Below are positions 1-9,402 of a DNA stretch of 64,000 nucleotides, piece after piece. Positions within the stretch are counted from its first letter, which is position 1. Every line of letters begins with the position of its first letter. The DNA is from Pseudomonas sp. LS-2 (lineage in GTDB: Bacteria > Pseudomonadota > Gammaproteobacteria > Pseudomonadales > Pseudomonadaceae), in the NCBI RefSeq assembly GCF_003605735.1, contig NZ_QXTJ01000040.1, positions 163,789 to 227,788 of the forward strand, read 5' to 3'. A program made the translations under genes and the position numbers. A model generated the notes under the pieces. The model did no database searches. It saw only the letters and a list, made by a program, of their open reading frames with translations, and was not told where the DNA came from.

Positions 1-183
1 GCATAGGATTGAGCAGCACACTGCCAGACCTCGTCTTCCAACCCCGCATTGATCATTCTTCACCTTCGACATCTCACCGAAATGCGATTTTCGGTTAAAT
101 ACAGCGGTATCGCCACTTACCAGAACACTACGCTCCCGCAAGAGCATGGCCAGCTTGAATGAAGTCCGGGCGTTGTCTGGCAC
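1..183 (-). CDS. possible partial reading frame running off the left edge
   Basis: The minus strand is open from about position 205 to the edge of the window. A possible GTG start lies at 181-183. The predicted peptide contains the phrase FKLAMLLRERSVLVSGDTAV and reads like ordinary protein, but I recognise no family. There is no strong ribosome binding site in front of the GTG. It could be the N-terminal part of a real gene continuing to the left, or a remnant. The sequence to the left would settle it. Confidence 0.25.
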   Translation of the reverse strand, partial: MPDNARTSFKLAMLLRERSVLVSGDTAVFNRKSHFGEMSKVKNDQCGVGRRGLAVCCSILC

Positions 184-714
184 GGGAAACTCAATAGACG
201 GACTTATCTGTCTTTAAAATTTGCTGTGTCGGTTTTCTTTGTTTTCAAAGAGAAAGCAGCTCGGCCTTGCGGCCTTAAGACCGACCTCTCTAGCCCCTGG
301 CGGGGCAGCTTGATTCAGCTTCAAGACTGTGTTCAACAACCCGAAAATGCTAACCGTAAAAGCGTAGAAGCACAGCTACAAGCGTTCCGATCCCAGTCCG
401 CGATCAGGAGTTTCGGATCGTCGCTTTTTCTTTTGCTCTCAAATATAAGAGCTCCGTCTCGTTTGAAATTTTTAAAGGGGGTGGGGTGGAAATAAATGGG
501 TAGCTTCCGACGAACGGTAGCCGTTTTGCCAAACTGGCAACGCCAACCTTCCGGTGCAGCAATACCCGCCAAGCCCAGTAACTACTGGCCTCCGGTTGTT
601 TTCAGTGATTGAGAATCCGATCAAATTCTGGTTTTTGCTGCGACAGGCACTTCGAAGCCAAATTTCGGGTTTGTTCGCCCTGTCGCATCAATTCGTCAAG
701 CTGGCTTGCGAAAC
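184..714. other. stretch without a supported gene
   Basis: Both strands contain only short overlapping reading frames without ribosome binding sites or recognisable domains. The part around 415-500 is richer in A+T, with a purine-rich run at about 474-495. I searched it by eye for transposon-end repeats matching those near 37.7 kb and found none. I see no RNA gene here. Confidence 0.4.
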
Positions 715-1089
715 CTAAGGGGACAGCACACTGCGTACTGCTTCTGAGCACCTGAGCCGCTGCTTGGTCGCTGTCACTGTCTGGGTGGTGGTGGCGACTT
801 CAACCCTCAAGGCGTATTGCCCGGCGTATTTACGCTTTTGAAAGATGACGTCCAAGTGGCTCGCAAAGGCCTCTGCCAGTGCCAGATCATCCAGGTACAG
901 TGTGTCGTACGTCAGCCGTCCGTTTGGGGACACGTAAAGCCCTGCCACCAGGTCATCGTCTTCGTAGTTGGGATTTTTCAGGTTGCTGGGTAGATGCTTG
1001 TGCGCAAGGTCGACCAGCACGGTCGCGTACTCGACGACCCGCTTATTCGGAAAATAGCCTTGAGAGGGAAGTTTGCTTTGATCCTTCAT
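715..1089 (-). CDS. hypothetical protein, 124 aa
   Basis: I do not recognise the family. The start at 1089 is chosen because AGGAG sits about seven bases upstream on the coding strand; the frame stays open further upstream but no other start has such a site. The product is soluble, with no signal peptide or membrane segment. It mixes charged and hydrophobic residues evenly, and its middle (DDDLVAGLYVSPNGRLTYDT) looks like beta strands joined by a turn. It is divergent from the pPIWI-RE operon that starts 165 bases away, so it may sit at the edge of that module or be an unrelated island passenger. Confidence 0.6.
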   Translation of the reverse strand: MKDQSKLPSQGYFPNKRVVEYATVLVDLAHKHLPSNLKNPNYEDDDLVAGLYVSPNGRLTYDTLYLDDLALAEAFASHLDVIFQKRKYAGQYALRVEVATTTQTVTATKQRLRCSEAVRSVLSP

Positions 1090-1253
1090 CAACGAACTCC
1101 TGATTGAGTCTGGGCACCGCCACAGAAATAGTCCATTTGCGGGGCGACTTGCGCAATAGCCGATGTTGAACCAGCCTAAATGGCGGCATTTTGTCAGCAA
1201 AGTCCACGGCACACGGGCTTCCCGCTCCGCGTGCGCGCATTTTCGGGGGGCCT

Positions 1254-2288
1254 ATGGTTCCAGGGGAAAGCGACGCTCAACGTTTGATGAGCGCATTGGT
1301 CAAGGCTACCAAGCTCGACCCATCAATGGTCTCGGAACGCCATGCTCTGCTGCGCCAGATCAGCTCGATTCTCTGGTGGCTGAATCCTGGCCATCCGGCA
1401 CTGAGCATCCCGGCGCTGAACCGCTATCTGAGTCTGCCGATCGAGAGGTGGATCGACGATCAGTACCGACAGGGCTTTGAGGGTTGCCTGCAAGTCAACG
1501 ATGAACCCAGCACTCTTTGCGATGAAATTGCACTTGAGTACGACCCCAGGACTGGTTGGGAGAACGTGCAGAGCATCGTCAAGGATGTCCGCGACCGTTG
1601 TCAGCACCGTCCCCGTGGTGACGACGAATACCGTACCTTCCGCTTGTTTCTTTGTGAACACCCCCACATCCACAGCTCCCAGGCGCTGGATTTTCTCGTC
1701 GAGCTGGGCGTTCAGTTCAAGTCGCTTTTCGAACAAATTCCGGAACAGTTCACCAGAGCGGGAAAATTCTACCCCTGCCCATCGTGTGGTTGGCCAATGC
1801 AGATTCAGCGATCTGAGGTGTGTTGCGGTTCCCAATGGTGTGAAAAATCGGTAGGTGTGTGTCGGTGGTCAAACGGACAACTCTACCGTTTAGACACCGG
1901 GCGTTCAGTGCCCGCAGTCGATGCGCAAGATCGATACAGGCTAAACACTGCGCTCTGGAAGTTCACATTGATTCCGGGCCTTCTGGAGCGTCGGCTGCAT
2001 GACCGCCTCGCAAAGCTTGGGCTGCGTCCTACCCTGTGGCCCGACGTTGATCTCAGCGACGTAAAAGTCGAAGTCGGCGATCTGGAAATCTGGCTGGACG
2101 CCAAGGTATGGCGCTCGACGCGAATGTTAGGCCATCGCCTGGCCAACACCGATGCAAAAGGCATCTGGATCGTCATTCCCGACTACCAAAAAGGTGAGGT
2201 GCCCTCTCTGCGCGAGCAATGTGAGTACCACCTGATACTCACCGAATCACAGTGTGTCACCAAGATTGCGCGCCTATGCCGACGCTAA
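1254..2288 (+). CDS. pPIWI-RE-associated restriction endonuclease-fold protein
   Basis: This is the first gene of a three-gene operon that matches the pPIWI-RE module described by Burroughs, Iyer and Aravind. In the middle the protein has a zinc-ribbon-like set of cysteines (CPSCGWP, then CCGSQWC). Near the C-terminus a PD-(D/E)xK-like core is visible: WPDVDLSDVKVEVGDLE followed by WLDAKVW, where the final Asp and Lys fit the D...DxK signature. The protein is therefore probably a nuclease that cuts DNA guided or licensed by its partners. The ATG at 1254 follows a G-rich run; the frame extends upstream to a TTG at 1191, so the exact start is uncertain. Its end overlaps the helicase gene by 13 bases, which implies translational coupling. 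The family assignment rests on motif plus gene order; the catalytic role is inferred. Confidence 0.72.
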   Translation: MVPGESDAQRLMSALVKATKLDPSMVSERHALLRQISSILWWLNPGHPALSIPALNRYLSLPIERWIDDQYRQGFEGCLQVNDEPSTLCDEIALEYDPRTGWENVQSIVKDVRDRCQHRPRGDDEYRTFRLFLCEHPHIHSSQALDFLVELGVQFKSLFEQIPEQFTRAGKFYPCPSCGWPMQIQRSEVCCGSQWCEKSVGVCRWSNGQLYRLDTGRSVPAVDAQDRYRLNTALWKFTLIPGLLERRLHDRLAKLGLRPTLWPDVDLSDVKVEVGDLEIWLDAKVWRSTRMLGHRLANTDAKGIWIVIPDYQKGEVPSLREQCEYHLILTESQCVTKIARLCRR

Positions 2289-5200
2289 CCGAGAACGCGA
2301 CCAGCCTGGCGCTCGCACTCGCGATCAAGCACATCAGCAAGGAGCCCATACTGGCCGATGCGCAAGCGCTGCTTATGGGGCGCCCTCACCTATGGATCGG
2401 CTGGGAGACGGCCTCTCAGGTGGCGCGCAGGCAGATCATGGAACTGATTAAGTACCGCCCGTACGACCTCAATTTCAGCGGTAATTTTGTTAGCCAGGCC
2501 AGTAAGCTTCTCCTGTCGAAGAAATATCCTTATCACCCGGTCGAGCCCGAGCGGGCAAATGACGACCTCTCAACAGCCAAGATCGGAGAAAGGGATCTTT
2601 ATTGCCTCAAACCGGGTTTTGATCTCGACGGCCTCATCGATGAGCTGCTCAATGCCATCAGACAGTTGCCCACCGCATCATCGTCCCCGCCTCTACCCGA
2701 AGCCGGCCCGGTCAAGCTGAGAGAGCACACAGCCGACGGTTATCGAACCTTCGTCATCCCCGAAGAACTCAGGCCCAGGCTCGACCCGCCCGACACCCTG
2801 CTGAAGATGAATGAGGCTCCCTACGTCGCCACCCACTGCTGGGACTGGCAAACGCTCCATGACCTGGCAACGCGGCTGGACGCGGCAGCGGCAGCCCCCC
2901 AACTCAATTTACACGCAAGCCACCGAGTATCGCTGTCGAACATTGTCCCCAACCATGGACGCGTGGAGGCATCTGCCGGTTCGTTCTATCGCGCAAACGC
3001 GCCCACTGGCTCAGGAAAAAGCGTCGCAGTGAACCTCATGGCGCTGGCTAGTGCGTTGGCAGGAAACCGGGTTGTCATCGCGGTGCCGACCCTGATTGAT
3101 GTTCGCAACACGGTAGAAACGCTCAAGCGAGAAGCGAAAGTTGTCGCCAGTCACGTGCGCATAGCCCCCTTGCATTCTCAGCGCAAAATCGCCAGCGCCG
3201 GAAGTTACTACCTGGCAAATGGACGGGATGATCACCCCTATGATTACCGCTGTTTAATGGATTATTGCGCCACGGACGCAAGCGTTAGCGAGCCGGACGA
3301 CGAGCCCTGCTTTAACCTCAATCTGGTTCGCCATAACGAGGACAAGGAAGCAGCAAAGAGGCTGCGCAACTGCCCGCTGCTGGCTCAGTGCGGCAAACGC
3401 ACAATGCTTGAGCAAGCGCTGTCGGCGGACATTGTGGTTGTGAACCACCATGCCTTGATCTCCAGCACTACACGGATTCCCGTCGAGGGAAACGGAGCAT
3501 CGACTCATAGTATCTTGGAGCTTTTGCTGCGTTCCGCCCCCCTGTTTCTGATCGATGAAATCGATGGGTTACTGCAGAGCGCGATTGACACCAGCAAATT
3601 TGAGCTGCCATTGAGCAACCACCGAGAGCACAGCAGCCTGGCGGATCTGTACCTGGAGGTCTTTGGCAAAGACAGCATCCCAGACCTGGATGACGGTGTG
3701 CTTTTTCGTGTGCAGCGTGCGTGCGCTGCCGTCATCATGAACACTACCCGCCTGATCAGCCTCGCGCGCAACAAGCTGCAGTGGCCAAACAGAGAGACCG
3801 TCTGGGAGCGCGCTGACGACCTTTTCATCAGCGAAAGCCTGGGTGTACCCGCTGAGGGGTTGGACGCGGTGTGTGGCTTCAGCGACGAGCCGGTAGCCTC
3901 TGACTTTCTTGACCTGCAGGCCTTGCTTCGCACGTTTTCCCGAAACAACGCGCTACCCGCGCCTGAGGAGGTTTACCTCAATATTGCCATTGCGCTTGAC
4001 CGCCTGAGTGAAGCCAAACTTCTGGGCAAGCATCTGAACGATGACAAGATCAAACGGCTGATCGCAGCCTTGGTGTTGCGAGCCAGCCTGCATTACATCG
4101 AAGAAAGCCTGCGCACGCTTTACGCAGATATTCCGGCGATGGTTCGAGCCAAGGTGCCTTCAGCCGTAAGGGTTCAGCAGGATCTGGCCGGCTCAGCACC
4201 GTTCAGCCCCACGCCTTTGGGCCCACTGCAACGTGTCGTTTATGGCTTCAAGCGCAAGCGCACGGGGCGCAGCTCCTGGTCGTTGCAGGTGGTGGCCATG
4301 TGCGGAGACCCTCATCGCACGCTCCAATTTCTACCTAACCTGACGTCCCAGATCTACGCTGGGGTTGAGCGAACGTTTATCGGCTTCAGCGCCACGGCCT
4401 ACTTCCCGGGCGCCAGCAGCTTCGATTTACGCGCCAAGACGTTGGTGGATGTACCCGACGCCAAAGGCCACATCCGGTTCGAGAATATTCACGGCAATTT
4501 CCATGTTTCTGGTTCGGACATTGAGAATCGCCTCGAAAACGTTCGCCGCTTGGGACAGGAAATAACACCTTGGCTCAACGCAAAACTTGCTGCGCTTCAA
4601 GCCTGCGATGAAACCCGCGAGCGCGCGCGCCTGTTGCTGGTCACCGGCAGCGATGCTGAGGCCGAAGAGTTGGCGTCCACACTGCACGAGGTCAGCGGCG
4701 GCACCAGAAAAGTCGCCTGGGTGCGTGGTGGGAAGAGAGAGGATCGACAGGATCGGTTACCCCGCAGCCAGCGAATGACCTACGACAGTTTGGTTGATTT
4801 TGCCGACGGGCCAGGTGCTGAGGTGGAGCTGCTTGTGAGCTCCATCTATCCGATGGCAAGGGGGCACAACCTCGTTACCCGCAAAGGCATATCAGCCTTG
4901 GGTGGAGTGATCGTCTGTGTACGCCCAATGCCCTCCTCCGATCAACCAGGCAACAACCTTGCGCACCTCTGCTACATCGTCGGCGACCAGGTGTTACCCA
5001 ATGCAAGCCCGGGTTTGGCGCTTGTTGAGGAAAGGTTGCTGGCGAACAGGACGCTCAATGGCATACGTACCTCACCGCCCTACTTCAGCCGACAGCCGAA
5101 GGCGATCCGGCACTTCACCATGATGAACGTCCTGGTCACTCTGACCCAGCTGGTGGGCCGTGCGCGCCGCGGCGGCACGCCAGTTACCTGTTATCTGGCC

Positions 5201-5398
5201 GATGCTGCGTTTTACGATGGGCATACAACGTGGTCGCAACTCCTCTCCGCCACCATCACCACGCTTAATGAAGCCGGTCATTGGGACGAGTTTTCACGGC
5301 ATCACGCCGGTCTTGTCGACGCCATGAACCAATACATTGATGAATCCACACCTGACTTGAGTCCGAGGTATCACGATGACCCACCTACTGAGGACTAA
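2276..5398 (+). CDS. DinG/XPD-type superfamily 2 helicase of the pPIWI-RE system
   Basis: A large helicase of about 1040 residues. The Walker A motif is APTGSGKS (around residue 245) and the Walker B/DExH-type box is FLIDEID (around residue 420). Between them lie several cysteines (YRCLMDYC, NCPLLAQCGK) and the phrase VVVNHHALI. This arrangement is typical of DinG/XPD helicases with an iron-sulphur cluster. The C-terminal part has a second RecA-like domain ending in QLVGRARRGG, which fits the motif VI arginine region. It presumably unwinds DNA or R-loops for the associated PIWI protein and nuclease. The start at 2276 is an ATG inside the preceding gene; a GTG at 2252 in the same frame is the alternative. 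The gene overlaps the next one by 23 bases, so the three form a tight operon. Confidence 0.8.
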   Translation: MPTLTENATSLALALAIKHISKEPILADAQALLMGRPHLWIGWETASQVARRQIMELIKYRPYDLNFSGNFVSQASKLLLSKKYPYHPVEPERANDDLSTAKIGERDLYCLKPGFDLDGLIDELLNAIRQLPTASSSPPLPEAGPVKLREHTADGYRTFVIPEELRPRLDPPDTLLKMNEAPYVATHCWDWQTLHDLATRLDAAAAAPQLNLHASHRVSLSNIVPNHGRVEASAGSFYRANAPTGSGKSVAVNLMALASALAGNRVVIAVPTLIDVRNTVETLKREAKVVASHVRIAPLHSQRKIASAGSYYLANGRDDHPYDYRCLMDYCATDASVSEPDDEPCFNLNLVRHNEDKEAAKRLRNCPLLAQCGKRTMLEQALSADIVVVNHHALISSTTRIPVEGNGASTHSILELLLRSAPLFLIDEIDGLLQSAIDTSKFELPLSNHREHSSLADLYLEVFGKDSIPDLDDGVLFRVQRACAAVIMNTTRLISLARNKLQWPNRETVWERADDLFISESLGVPAEGLDAVCGFSDEPVASDFLDLQALLRTFSRNNALPAPEEVYLNIAIALDRLSEAKLLGKHLNDDKIKRLIAALVLRASLHYIEESLRTLYADIPAMVRAKVPSAVRVQQDLAGSAPFSPTPLGPLQRVVYGFKRKRTGRSSWSLQVVAMCGDPHRTLQFLPNLTSQIYAGVERTFIGFSATAYFPGASSFDLRAKTLVDVPDAKGHIRFENIHGNFHVSGSDIENRLENVRRLGQEITPWLNAKLAALQACDETRERARLLLVTGSDAEAEELASTLHEVSGGTRKVAWVRGGKREDRQDRLPRSQRMTYDSLVDFADGPGAEVELLVSSIYPMARGHNLVTRKGISALGGVIVCVRPMPSSDQPGNNLAHLCYIVGDQVLPNASPGLALVEERLLANRTLNGIRTSPPYFSRQPKAIRHFTMMNVLVTLTQLVGRARRGGTPVTCYLADAAFYDGHTTWSQLLSATITTLNEAGHWDEFSRHHAGLVDAMNQYIDESTPDLSPRYHDDPPTED

Positions 5399-7805
5399 CC
5401 TTTTCCAGTTCGACCCCGAAGAACTTCCTGCGGTGCATCAGTTCAAGGCGACGGATGAGTATTGTCATGGATGGAAACGACTTACCCAGCTCTTCAAAAG
5501 GCCCAACCTTCCCACCGGTGGTTTGGAGGAGATCCTCAGCGCCGTCGCCGGCGGGCCCGTATGGGTGAACTACAAGCCCGATACAAAGGCTTCGGCACCT
5601 GCCATCGCGTCGGTGAATCCTCTTTCGCATCAGCAGCTGTGCGCAGCGATCAATTTCTGGGCTGATGAGACGGCTGAGGGGACGCAGGAGGTGACGTCAT
5701 TGCTGCAGCCAGGTGAGCCAACGCTGCTGCACGCATCAACGCTTTTTGCTGACCCCAAGCAGTCGAACACGATGTACAAGATTGTGCCCTGGATGCTGGC
5801 TCAGCGAATGGCAGAGCGGCCGATGGAATCGTCAAAGCCATTGAGCCTCAGGCTTTGCAGTGACGCCACGCTGCTCGCCTGGGATGAGCCGTTGACCTAT
5901 GCGAATGAAGGGCGGCAAGCAATCGCTATGCACGCGATCACAACCCAGTTGGTGCTGCTCTACCGTCGCCAGCAGCCTTACGCGGCGGTGTGCGTGCATT
6001 TGAGCCACATCTTGCCCCAGTGGCGCCACGCCACAAACAAGGTCTGGTTTGATACCGGGCACGGAATCTCCAAGTTCGCCGTACATATCCCGCCCATGAC
6101 CGCGGACGGCAGATTCGAGACGCGATACAGCACCGTTGCCCCTACGGTGCTAAAGCGACTCGGCATTGCAGAGCTCCCGCAGCTTGGTCAGGGCGATCTG
6201 CCGCTGATAGGCCAACTGCGACCTATCCACGCTCACGTGCCGCCGTTTTGGCCAGTCGGCAACGGTGCCGGCCCTTTGTTCCTGGATCAGGCAAGTTTTC
6301 ATTTCCAGCGATCAGTATCAAGTGCCAAGCCCATGCTCGCCCGCCACTTGGGCAACATGGTTGCTGTGCCTGCGAAGGGTGAGGATCCAGAACAGCCTCC
6401 AATCAAAATCGCGGTAATCACGGCCCACACGGACATCATGAGCCGTGTCGCTGACGTTCAGGAGCGCCTAGACGACCTTACGCCAGTTTTCGATGACGGA
6501 GTAAGGCCAATGCTGATCCTTCAGCAGGTACAGCGTCCAGGGGCCCTACAAGCGTTGACTGAGCTGACCTCCTACGAGCACGTGAAGCATTGGTTCGACA
6601 GCGAGGTCTTACCGCGTGTTGAAGAACTGGGAGCAAAGGTCGCCATAGTCGAATCCGTGCCTGCCGTCGCCACCAAAACGGAGACCGACCCCAAGCACAT
6701 CCTCAGGGCGCTCTTTGCGAAGCATGGAATTGCTACACAGTTCCTGTGGCACATAGCGCCCGCGCCCGGCGCTGGTAATGTCTCCGAACCGAGAAGTCCA
6801 GCTCCAGCTTCTGCGGATCGAAAAATGGGTAAACGAATTTCCAAACTGGTATCCAAGCGACAATCTGCCGCAGAGTCAGTCGAAGACGCCGTGGATTTCC
6901 CAGCGCTCAATAGCTTACTCGACGCCGTTAGAAGTACCGGATACGCCCCCCAGCCCTTGCGTCAGCTCAGAGGAATGGCCAGCGGTACCACCGTGCTCTC
7001 CATCTACCTTGAGACCATCCGGCCGCAATCCACCGACCTCTACCTCCCAGTAGTGACTAGGACGATAATTGGATCACGCGATTTAGAGGTCTATTGGCCC
7101 TCAGCTATCGGCAACGGAAGCGCTTCGACACCGCCTCTCGCATCGCTAGTTGACGGATGGATGAGCTATCAGGAGGGGTTGTGCCGTATCCATGCGACCT
7201 CAAAACTGATGAATCAAGATGAAGCGACCAGTTTCATCAACAGGGCGATGCTGGCCCCGACTGCTGTGGCAGGCACTCCTTTGATCGTGCTGATGAGCGC
7301 TGGACTCAAGAAACTCTACCCAGGCCTCAACGATGGTGCCGGACACGGCTTGCCTGCGTTCCCCCGAGGCGCTTGGGCGTTGCGTGTGAGAGCCGACAGT
7401 CAGACGGCCCAGATGACCGGGGTACACAGCAAATCACCCTCGGCTCCTATGTACATCGGCTCAAAAATCGGGGTACATCAGGCAGAAGACCAGGCCAATG
7501 TCTATTACTTCACCTCTTTCACTAAACATTACAGCCGCATGCAATCGCAGCGTCACCAGACACGCTACGACATCAGGCAATCCCGGCTGAGAGACCCATG
7601 GCAACAACTCGGAGTCACCGAGTTCGTCGTGATCCAACCAGGCGACTTCGCGACCGCTGATCGTATGGCCCTGCAGGTAGGACTCTGGTGCAAATTCGCT
7701 CCAATGTGGGATGGATATCTGCGGTTTCCATCCCCTCTGCACGCAGCACATCAGATCGCCAAAGATCACCCGCTAATCGAGCGGCACCGTAAAAGCAGTT
7801 TTTAA
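5376..7805 (+). CDS. pPIWI-RE family protein (prokaryotic Argonaute-like)
   Basis: An 809-residue protein in the third position of the operon, where pPIWI-RE proteins occur in this system. The N-terminal 300 residues are poorly characterised. A MID-like part follows (around residues 340-470, with the alternating strand/helix pattern of IKIAVITAHTD and GAKVAIVESV), then a C-terminal RNase H-fold PIWI part (around 530-800) containing WALRVRADSQ and NVYYFTSFTKHYSRM. The family is related to Argonaute and is thought to bind a nucleic-acid guide and use conserved Arg and Glu residues, hence RE. I cannot assign those two residues with certainty by eye. The ATG at 5376 has CGAGG seven bases upstream. 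Role inferred: recognition subunit that directs the helicase and nuclease against invading DNA such as plasmids or phages. Confidence 0.74.
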   Translation: MTHLLRTNLFQFDPEELPAVHQFKATDEYCHGWKRLTQLFKRPNLPTGGLEEILSAVAGGPVWVNYKPDTKASAPAIASVNPLSHQQLCAAINFWADETAEGTQEVTSLLQPGEPTLLHASTLFADPKQSNTMYKIVPWMLAQRMAERPMESSKPLSLRLCSDATLLAWDEPLTYANEGRQAIAMHAITTQLVLLYRRQQPYAAVCVHLSHILPQWRHATNKVWFDTGHGISKFAVHIPPMTADGRFETRYSTVAPTVLKRLGIAELPQLGQGDLPLIGQLRPIHAHVPPFWPVGNGAGPLFLDQASFHFQRSVSSAKPMLARHLGNMVAVPAKGEDPEQPPIKIAVITAHTDIMSRVADVQERLDDLTPVFDDGVRPMLILQQVQRPGALQALTELTSYEHVKHWFDSEVLPRVEELGAKVAIVESVPAVATKTETDPKHILRALFAKHGIATQFLWHIAPAPGAGNVSEPRSPAPASADRKMGKRISKLVSKRQSAAESVEDAVDFPALNSLLDAVRSTGYAPQPLRQLRGMASGTTVLSIYLETIRPQSTDLYLPVVTRTIIGSRDLEVYWPSAIGNGSASTPPLASLVDGWMSYQEGLCRIHATSKLMNQDEATSFINRAMLAPTAVAGTPLIVLMSAGLKKLYPGLNDGAGHGLPAFPRGAWALRVRADSQTAQMTGVHSKSPSAPMYIGSKIGVHQAEDQANVYYFTSFTKHYSRMQSQRHQTRYDIRQSRLRDPWQQLGVTEFVVIQPGDFATADRMALQVGLWCKFAPMWDGYLRFPSPLHAAHQIAKDHPLIERHRKSSF

Positions 7806-7814
7806 GGATTGGCC

Positions 7815-8375
7815 ATGTGGCGGCCGCGATTTTGGAACCCCATTATGAATTGCGTCGAACGCTACGATGCCTATGATGGGGTGGAAGGCCCATCTAGGCC
7901 GCTATCAAGGAGCTTTGCTTTGCCCAACCTTACCGACACAAAACTTGTTATCGCTTACCCATCGCTGCCTATCAGGGCAATCGTTGCTGCGGCCGTGCCG
8001 TTCTTGGTGTATGCGGCTGGCACGCAGTCAACCCTGCCTCTGGATCTGGTTAATTCATTGGGTGTTCACGAATTTACCGGCCAACAGCTGTATGCCTGGG
8101 CAATGGGGGGCTACGCGATCGGATTGATGAATATCTCGAAGTTTGACAAACGGCTGCACCGCAAGCACCACACTGACATTTCCCGCTTCAACTCTATGGC
8201 TGAGCTCGAACGTCGTGCAGGCGATCACTACCCGCTTGCTGCCCAGTACGCGCGTGAGGAGCAGCGTCTTCTTCGCAACCGCTACGGGAGCTTGCTCGAT
8301 CCTCGCACCCCTCGTGTCATGAAAGCCATTGGGGTCGCCATCAAGTCGCTCAAGAAGCTCTTGGGAGCCGATTGA
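7815..8375 (+). CDS. hypothetical protein with two hydrophobic segments
   Basis: I do not recognise the family. The ATG at 7815 is preferred over a TTG at 7809, because AAGGA sits six bases before the ATG and only touches the TTG. Hydrophobic stretches around residues 50-65 (AIVAAAVPFLVYAA) and 95-110 (QQLYAWAMGGYAIGLM) could be membrane helices or a buried helical pair. The C-terminal half is basic and helical. It begins nine bases after the pPIWI-RE gene, in the same direction, so it may be co-transcribed with it. Whether it belongs to the system or is a passenger cannot be told from the sequence. Confidence 0.55.
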   Translation: MWRPRFWNPIMNCVERYDAYDGVEGPSRPLSRSFALPNLTDTKLVIAYPSLPIRAIVAAAVPFLVYAAGTQSTLPLDLVNSLGVHEFTGQQLYAWAMGGYAIGLMNISKFDKRLHRKHHTDISRFNSMAELERRAGDHYPLAAQYAREEQRLLRNRYGSLLDPRTPRVMKAIGVAIKSLKKLLGAD

Positions 8376-8458
8376 TCTTCGACGGACTCGATTGCGACGG
8401 AGCTCCACACTATGCTGGCCAGAAAGGCCGGCATGCTTGTCCTAAAACCAGGTGGGTT

Positions 8459-8698
8459 ATGGATGCTATGAATCAGATTCAAGACTTGGACGACAATCTC
8501 GAACGACTCAAGGCACTGGCCGCGCTGCTGGAAAAGCAGATGGGTAAATGCCCAGCGTCCGAACTCAGGTTTTGCACTTGGATTGCCACGTGGACTCGCA
8601 CCCCAGAAGGATTACGTGACGCCGAGAAGGATCTGCCTCGGTTACCCGAGGCGCTGCGTTATGACTACGCGGCCTGGATACACGATGGCGCAAAGTAA
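8459..8698 (+). CDS. small hypothetical protein, 79 aa
   Basis: The start is placed at the ATG at 8459, which has AGGTGG a few bases upstream; the open frame to its left lacks a good start. The product begins with an acidic, probably coiled-coil helix (DLDDNLERLKALAALLEKQM). A tryptophan-rich segment (CTWIATWTRTPEGLRDAEKD) follows. I know of no assigned function. It follows the preceding gene by 83 bases in the same direction. Confidence 0.5.
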   Translation: MDAMNQIQDLDDNLERLKALAALLEKQMGKCPASELRFCTWIATWTRTPEGLRDAEKDLPRLPEALRYDYAAWIHDGAK

Positions 8699-8732
8699 GC
8701 GCACATGAAGTGAACAGTCATTTCGCCCCCCC

Positions 8733-9008
8733 TTACAGCCCCAGATCCGTAGATAAATAGTTGTCAATTATGGGGGCCGTGGCGTGTTGGGCCTGGATAA
8801 GCGACTGCTGCAGGTGGCGTTGGAGGAACCAGCGCAGTTCGACACGCAATTCCAGATGCCCAACCGCTACCGAAGACGCGTAGCGGCCACCCAGAAGTGC
8901 TGACTCCAGCGAACGGTATGTCGCCGTCCCAACGCAGGTGGGATACAGTCGAGTGAGATCCTGCAATCCCGGACGCCGCTTGTAGTCATCGAGGGCCATT
9001 CGCAGCAT
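8733..9008 (-). CDS. small hypothetical protein, 91 aa
   Basis: An open frame on the opposite strand to its neighbours, in an otherwise empty stretch. The composition is protein-like (SLESALLGGRYASSVAVGHL, then an amphipathic helix with RWFLQRHLQQSLIQAQ). The ribosome binding site is weak. It could be a real island gene or the remnant of one. I recognise no family. Confidence 0.35.
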   Translation of the reverse strand: MLRMALDDYKRRPGLQDLTRLYPTCVGTATYRSLESALLGGRYASSVAVGHLELRVELRWFLQRHLQQSLIQAQHATAPIIDNYLSTDLGL

Positions 9009-9402
9009 TGACTCAAGACTTGCGCCGTAGACCTAGGCCGCAAGCGACCAAATTTGCCATTCGACATCTAAATCCAAACTCTTTCTTTAAGGCGTGTTGC
9101 ACTTGCGGTGGTGCAGGTCAGACCGCGCAACGGCGCGACTGGGCTGCGCTGTCCTGCGTCAGTTCGGAAAATCGTCAGCAGTCTAATGGTTTGCGTTAGC
9201 GACAATACTTCGCGAAACCGACTTTGTTGCTTATCGCATCAGGCAAGTGCAGCAATCACCGCACCTCTTCAGCAGTTCGCTTGAAACCGCTGCGACAACA
9301 CCGGGTGTGGGGGTCGAGGATCGAAGGTCAAAACATGGCAAAGTCGTGATCTGTTGGGCTAGTCTCGGCCCATGTGAACGCAGCGTCTCAGAGGGGTAGG
9401 TA
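9009..9402. other. intergenic stretch without a supported gene
   Basis: No frame longer than about 60 codons with a ribosome binding site is seen here, and no tRNA or terminator. The last 40 bases carry GAGGGGTAGGTA just before the start at 9403, which serves as the ribosome binding region of the next gene. Confidence 0.4.

Noticed and set aside
226..572. Overlapping frames of 79-89 codons on both strands
   Set aside because: No ribosome binding sites, unusual composition and full overlap of opposite strands; none looks like a real protein.
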